Shown: positions 6,220 through 9,341 of the stretch, in pieces
Layout: each line of letters starts with the position of its first letter
Position numbering within the stretch: position 1 is the first letter of the stretch
Assembly: GCA_900319255.1 (NCBI GenBank)
Contig: ONNU01000266.1
Location: 1-9,341 of the forward strand
Source of the DNA: an uncultured Eubacteriales bacterium
GTDB lineage: Bacteria; Bacillota; Clostridia; Oscillospirales; Acutalibacteraceae
Reading direction: 5' to 3'
DNA length: 9,341 nucleotides
The notes under the pieces: generated by a model
What the model was told of the DNA's origin: nothing
What the model saw: the letters and a program-made list of their open reading frames with translations, nothing else
The model's database searches: none
Program-made: the position numbers and the translations under genes

Positions 6220-7515
6220 ATGCCTTACGAATTTGAAAATACTGAGATCGATGGAGTAGTACACATTAAGGTAGTCGGAGTCGGCGGAGGCGGCGGAAAC
6301 GCAATCGACCGTATGATCGACTATGTTACAGGTGTAGAATTTATTTCTATTAATACAGATCAGCAGGCTCTTAACCGTTCAAAGGCAACGCTGAAAATGC
6401 AGATCGGCGAAAAGATCACTCACGGCAAGGGCGCAGGCTCCAAGCCTGAGATCGGTCAGAAGGCAGCAGAGGAAAGCAGAGAGCAGATCGCTGAGGTGCT
6501 CAAGGATACCGATATGGTATTTATCACAGCCGGCATGGGCGGCGGTACAGGCACAGGCGCTGCGCCTATCGTTGCTGAGATCGCCAAGGAAATGGGTATC
6601 CTCACAGTAGGTATCGTTACAACACCCTTCCTTTTTGAAGGCAAAAGAAGAATGGAACAGGCTGAAAGCGGTATCTCAAACCTCAAGCAGCATGTTGATT
6701 CACTTATAGTTATCCCTAACGAAAGACTCAAGCATATCAGCGAGGAAAAGATCACTCTCCAGAATGCATTCTTTGCTGCTGATGATGTTCTTCGTCAGGG
6801 CGTACAGAGCATTACGGATCTTATCGTTATCCCGGGTCTTGTAAACCTGGATTTCGCAGACGTTACCTCAGTTATGAAGGACGCAGGCTATGCTCTCATG
6901 GGCGTGGGCGTTGCATCCGGCAAGGACAAGGCAAAGATCGCTGCTCAGAATGCAATTTCAAGCCCGCTCCTTGGCACTTCTATCCAGGGCGCAAAGGGTC
7001 TTATCGTAAATATCAAGGCTTCACCGGATATCGGACTTGACGAGATCCAGGAGGCTTCAACAATGATCTCCGAGCAGGCTGATGAGAATGCTATCATCAT
7101 CTGGGGTGCTGCTCTTGACGAGGAGATGGAGGATGCTATCAGCGTTATCGTTATCGCTACCGGCTTCCCCACAACCGACAGCTATTCACCCGCTGCAAAG
7201 AAGGATGACAAGAAGGCTGCTCCTTCACCCTTCCAGTACGGCGCACCTGTAAGACAGGAGCCGAACCGTTTCGGCGGCGTTTCAAGACCCCAGCCGAAGC
7301 CCCAGCCCCAGCCCAGCTATAATCCTTTTGCGCCCACACCTGCGCCCGCTCCGGCACCGCAGCCCCGTCAGCAGGAGGAAGCTCCCATATTCCCCAACGC
7401 TAACACAACTGTTCCGCAGCAGAGCAGCAGACCTGCTCCCAAGCCCCAGCAGTCAACAAGCGGTGATTCTGATGAATCATACATGGATATCATTTCACTT
7501 TTCAATAATAAGTGA
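6220..7515 (+). CDS. ftsZ: Cell division GTPase FtsZ
   Basis: FtsZ is the tubulin-like GTPase that polymerises into the cytokinetic ring. The 431-residue protein has the full core: VVGVGGGGGNAIDRM (18-32), the tubulin signature loop GGGTGTGAAP (107-116), the FEGKRRMEQA segment (139-148), and the synergy (T7) loop NLDFADV with D211 and D214 (209-215). The core ends near residue 316 and is followed by a disordered linker of about 100 residues rich in Pro, Gln and Ala. The C-terminal peptide reads YMDIISLFNNK (421-431), which keeps hydrophobic spacing but lacks the Pro and the Arg-rich end of the common form. The ATG follows AAGGGAG (6205-6211) by 8 nt. ftsA is absent upstream, so membrane tethering probably depends on another protein such as SepF. 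Identification is secure. Confidence 0.99.
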   Translation: MPYEFENTEIDGVVHIKVVGVGGGGGNAIDRMIDYVTGVEFISINTDQQALNRSKATLKMQIGEKITHGKGAGSKPEIGQKAAEESREQIAEVLKDTDMVFITAGMGGGTGTGAAPIVAEIAKEMGILTVGIVTTPFLFEGKRRMEQAESGISNLKQHVDSLIVIPNERLKHISEEKITLQNAFFAADDVLRQGVQSITDLIVIPGLVNLDFADVTSVMKDAGYALMGVGVASGKDKAKIAAQNAISSPLLGTSIQGAKGLIVNIKASPDIGLDEIQEASTMISEQADENAIIIWGAALDEEMEDAISVIVIATGFPTTDSYSPAAKKDDKKAAPSPFQYGAPVRQEPNRFGGVSRPQPKPQPQPSYNPFAPTPAPAPAPQPRQQEEAPIFPNANTTVPQQSSRPAPKPQQSTSGDSDESYMDIISLFNNK

Positions 7516-7539
7516 TATTGCAGAATACTATAAAAAATT

Positions 7540-7574
7540 ATGCTGCCGCAGAATAATTGCGGCAGCATTTTTTT
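7540..7574 (+). terminator. Intrinsic terminator of ftsZ
   Basis: ATGCTGCCGCA (7540-7550) pairs perfectly with TGCGGCAGCAT (7558-7568) around a 7-nt loop, followed by seven T (7568-7574). It lies 25 nt after the ftsZ stop and ends the plus-strand cluster. Confidence 0.93.
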
Positions 7575-7634
7575 GATGGGAAAATAGTGGGGGACAGGGA
7601 GACTAAAAGAAGCACCCTGCCAAAATGACAACAG

Positions 7635-7674
7635 AAAAGAAAAAAGCCGGCGAACCCTCATAGTTCGCCGGCTT
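7635..7674 (-). terminator. Intrinsic terminator of the short peptide gene
   Basis: A perfect 12-bp stem (7644-7655/7663-7674, loop CCTCATA) is followed on the minus strand by a T-rich stretch formed by the A-run at 7635-7645. It lies about 48 nt past the stop of the 7723-7866 gene. The outer words CAACAGAA (7629-7636) and TTCTGTTG (7673-7680) are also complementary. Confidence 0.88.
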
Positions 7675-7722
7675 CTGTTGACCTGATAGCTTTTCGCAGC
7701 GGAAATAATTTGCTTTTTTAAA

Positions 7723-7866
7723 TCAGACATTGTTTGGGTTTGCGCTGGGTTCTTCCGGTTGATCTGGTATTAGGGAAGTCTCGTTATCACCGCTTTTAGT
7801 AATAATATCCTCAACATCAAACAAAATTATCTCCAATTCAGCAGCATCATATTTTTTCTTCATCAT
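7723..7866 (-). CDS. Short acidic peptide of unknown function
   Basis: GGAGG (7876-7872) lies 5 nt before ATG 7866 and 8 nt before the adjacent ATG 7863, so the product is 47 or 46 residues. It opens MKKKYDAAELEIILF, continues with DVEDIITKSGDN, and ends in an acidic, Pro-rich tail (PDQPEEPSANPNNV) with no Cys. There is no signal peptide or membrane segment. The layout (basic start, Tyr a few residues in, alternating hydrophobics, then an ED-I-IT-SG block) recalls a set of short clostridial peptides I know as unannotated, often present in several copies; the N-terminus also faintly resembles leader regions of ribosomally made modified peptides. That resemblance is from memory. No modification enzyme or transporter is nearby. 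Its own promoter (7952-7980) and terminator (7635-7674) support a real gene. A longer reading from 7980 would start inside the promoter and is rejected. Confidence 0.65.
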   Translation of the reverse strand: MMKKKYDAAELEIILFDVEDIITKSGDNETSLIPDQPEEPSANPNNV

Positions 7867-7951
7867 CTTAACCTCCATAGATCGCCGCGCCGGTCCTGAA
7901 TATCTGCTGCAACTGACCGTCAGCGATCCTTTTTCATATACATCCATTCTT

Positions 7952-7980
7952 ATTTTATCATTAATTATCCAAAAAGTCAA
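7952..7980 (-). promoter_or_regulatory. Promoter of the short peptide gene
   Basis: On the minus strand, TTGACT (7980-7975) and TAAAAT (7957-7952) are separated by 17 bp; each matches consensus at 5 of 6 positions. This is the best match to a housekeeping promoter in the window. The start would be near 7945, giving a leader of about 80 nt in which GATCGC and GCGATC close a hairpin that ends just before the ribosome binding site. Confidence 0.72.
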
Positions 7981-7992
7981 CCACTGGAGGAG

Positions 7993-8066
7993 GTAGTTTA
8001 TAGTTGATAGTGGTTAGTGATAGTGGTTAAGTGGTTAGTGGTATAGTTCAAAGTCAAAGTGCAAAG
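7993..8066. repeat. Degenerate simple-sequence tract downstream of rsmA
   Basis: GATAGTGGTTA is repeated at 8006-8016 and 8019-8029, followed by GTGGTTAGTG (8031-8040), and then CAAAGT-type words (8049-8066). The tract begins with GTAGTTTATAGTT (7993-8005), which recurs inverted beyond the other end of rsmA. The rest of the spacer to 8209 holds nothing I recognise, including no terminator for rsmA. Confidence 0.7.
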
Positions 8067-8209
8067 CAGGAAGTACAAGGATGCTTGGCTTGGAACCATC
8101 GATTGCTGGTCTGGTCTTACAATGCGTTACTTTCGTTTCCTCGAGCGTTATGAGGTGTGACCGGGAGTTCAAATTGCGGTGTGCGCAGACATCTTTCCGC
8201 CTGCTTATA

Positions 8210-9070
8210 TCATGTCTGCTGCTGCAGGGCGCGGGTGATGGCTGCGAAGTTTGCCATTGTCATTTCTTCGGCTCTTGCGTTGGGTCTGATGCAGGCTTTT
8301 TCAAGGACTGCGGCTATTTCAGACTTTGGCAGAGATAATCCTGAGCTGAGGGAATTTGAAAGGGTCTTTCGTCTTTGTGAAAATGCGGCTTTGATGACCC
8401 TGAAAAACAGCGCTTCATCCTCGATGCTGACAGGCGGCTCTTTGAGTATCGACAGCTTTATCACAGCAGAATCCACCTTCGGCGCAGGAATAAAGCTTCC
8501 CCTTGAAACCTTGAAAAGCAGCTCCGGCGCGCTGTAATAATGCACAGCCGCGCTGATAGCCCCGGATTCTCTCGTGCCCGGTTCAGCGCATATCCTGTCG
8601 GCTGCCTCCTTCTGAACCATGACCGTAAGGGATTCGACAGGGAGCTTTTCCTCAAGTATCCGCATGATGATAGGGGAGGTTATATAGTATGGCAGATTTG
8701 CGCAGATAACAACCTTTTTCCCGGGAAATTCCTCAGCGATCAGCTTGTGAAGATCCAGCTTCATAGCATCGCCGTTAATGATCTTGACATTGTCATGCTC
8801 AGCGAGAGTTTCATCAAGCACCGGAAGAAGTCTTTTGTCAAGCTCCACTGCCACAACCTTACAGGCAAGGCTTGCAAGCTCATTGGTAAGAACGCCGGCG
8901 CCCGGACCTATCTCGATCACGCCGGTATCATCCCCGCAGCCTGAAAGCTCAGCCATTCTGGGGCAAACCGAAGGATTGACAAGAAAATTCTGTCCCAGCG
9001 CCTTGGAGAAAGTAAACCCGTTTTTTGAAAGTACACCCTTAACATAAGAAATATCCGTAAGCCTGCTCAT
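8210..9070 (-). CDS. rsmA: 16S rRNA (adenine-1518/1519-N6)-dimethyltransferase (RsmA/KsgA)
   Basis: RsmA uses four S-adenosylmethionine molecules to dimethylate two adjacent adenines in the 3'-terminal hairpin of 16S rRNA during late small-subunit assembly; its loss gives kasugamycin resistance. The 286 residues match family length. Motifs in order are KALGQNFL (23-30), the SAM-binding EIGPGAGVLT (53-62), the acidic ribose contact E76 in VELDKR, NGDA (99-102), the catalytic NLPYYIT (125-131), SFIPAPKVDSAV (192-203), and AFSQRRKTLSN (229-239) in the C-terminal rRNA-binding region. The Erm resistance methylases share the fold, but KALGQNFL and the FIPAPKVDSAV block indicate the housekeeping enzyme. 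AGGAG lies 5 nt before ATG 9070. It is read on the minus strand from its own promoter and is not part of the division cluster. Confidence 0.97.
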   Translation of the reverse strand: MSRLTDISYVKGVLSKNGFTFSKALGQNFLVNPSVCPRMAELSGCGDDTGVIEIGPGAGVLTNELASLACKVVAVELDKRLLPVLDETLAEHDNVKIINGDAMKLDLHKLIAEEFPGKKVVICANLPYYITSPIIMRILEEKLPVESLTVMVQKEAADRICAEPGTRESGAISAAVHYYSAPELLFKVSRGSFIPAPKVDSAVIKLSILKEPPVSIEDEALFFRVIKAAFSQRRKTLSNSLSSGLSLPKSEIAAVLEKACIRPNARAEEMTMANFAAITRALQQQT

Positions 9071-9107
9071 AATAACTCCTTTATCATAATCAATTTACTA
9101 TACACCC

Positions 9108-9136
9108 ATTATACACAGTCTGACCCGATTATGCAA
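9108..9136 (-). promoter_or_regulatory. Promoter of rsmA
   Basis: On the minus strand a perfect -10, TATAAT (9113-9108), follows TTGCAT (9136-9131) with a 17-bp spacer. The start would be near 9101, giving a short leader of about 30 nt. The -35 matches consensus at only 3 of 6 positions. Confidence 0.65.
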
Positions 9137-9158
9137 TAGATGACAAATGGAATAAGGA

Positions 9159-9193
9159 GGAATTTGGAATTTGGAATTTGGAAAGTGGAATTG
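9159..9193. repeat. Tandem heptamer GGAATTT with decayed extra units
   Basis: Three exact copies of GGAATTT lie at 9159-9179, followed by GGAAAG and TGGAATTG as decayed units to 9193. It sits upstream of the rsmA promoter and is a likely slippage-prone microsatellite. Confidence 0.85.
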
Positions 9194-9341
9194 AATCAGG
9201 AGTCAGGGATCAGACAATGACGAAGCCGGAGCGTTTTTACATATTAAACTATAAACTACTGCCGCCGGCGTTGGTGTAAAATATTTCTGGGACTTTGATA
9301 AGGAGTTGGCTTTGGGAATTTTTTGTTTCCCCATCCCATCC
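9194..9341. other. Terminal stretch without a supportable gene
   Basis: Apart from the 13-bp inverted word, I see no gene here. Both strands are open for about 30 codons at the window edge (plus strand from 9255; minus strand ending at TAG 9251-9249), but neither shows a start with a ribosome binding site or a recognisable motif. It may be the edge of a dispersed repeat or of a gene beyond the window. Confidence 0.3.
9247..9259. repeat. Inverted copy of the 13-bp word GTAGTTTATAGTT
   Basis: AACTATAAACTAC here is the exact reverse complement of 7993-8005. The two copies bracket the rsmA unit about 1.25 kb apart. Confidence 0.75.

Noticed and set aside
7867..7980. Longer 85-residue reading of the short peptide
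   Set aside because: Its start coincides with the -35 element of the promoter, so the start codon would not be transcribed; the strong GGAGG serves ATG 7866/7863.
8081..8537. Plus-strand open frames of 85 and 126 codons over the rsmA 3' end
   Set aside because: They oppose the secure rsmA frame, lack ribosome binding sites and show no motif.
9217..9279. 20-codon plus-strand ORF
   Set aside because: The nearest AGGAG is too far from the ATG, there is no motif, and it runs through the dispersed 13-bp repeat.

Overview
The window is a chromosomal segment of a low-to-mid GC Gram-positive anaerobe. It most resembles Clostridia of the Oscillospiraceae/Ruminococcus type. This rests on protein sequence character, strong AGGAG-type ribosome binding sites, the abbreviated division cluster, and a short acidic peptide of a kind I recall as common in gut Clostridia. 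The genus-level call comes from memory, not from a search.

From about 1 to 7.5 kb, all on the plus strand, lies the distal part of a division and cell wall (dcw) cluster: a gene tail (2-40), mraY, ftsW, murG, ftsQ/divIB and ftsZ. MraY makes lipid I, MurG converts it to lipid II, FtsW polymerises lipid II into septal glycan, FtsQ/DivIB is the bitopic divisome scaffold, and FtsZ forms the cytoskeletal ring. The genes murD, murB, murC and ftsA, often found between these in other bacteria, are absent here. The sporulation genes that follow ftsZ in many spore-formers are absent too. Two gaps of about 400 nt, before ftsW (1130-1540) and before ftsZ (5823-6219), each contain a sigma-A-like promoter with a 17-bp spacer and a leader of about 200 nt that can form several hairpins. 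The cluster therefore seems to be read as several transcription units. ftsZ ends at a strong intrinsic terminator (7540-7574).

From 7.6 kb to the end, genes run on the minus strand. A 46-47 residue acidic peptide gene (7723-7866) has its own promoter and terminator and so looks like a complete monocistronic unit. Upstream of it is rsmA/ksgA (8210-9070), the 16S rRNA dimethyladenosine transferase, also with its own promoter. rsmA is flanked by simple-sequence tracts and by inverted copies of a 13-bp word. The last 150 bases hold no gene I can support.

The points most worth a second look are the 600-residue FtsQ/DivIB with a strongly basic cytoplasmic arm and a K/R-free, Asp-rich extracellular tail; the long structured leader of ftsW with a palindrome bounded by 8-bp direct repeats; the similar long leader of ftsZ; and the solitary short peptide gene.
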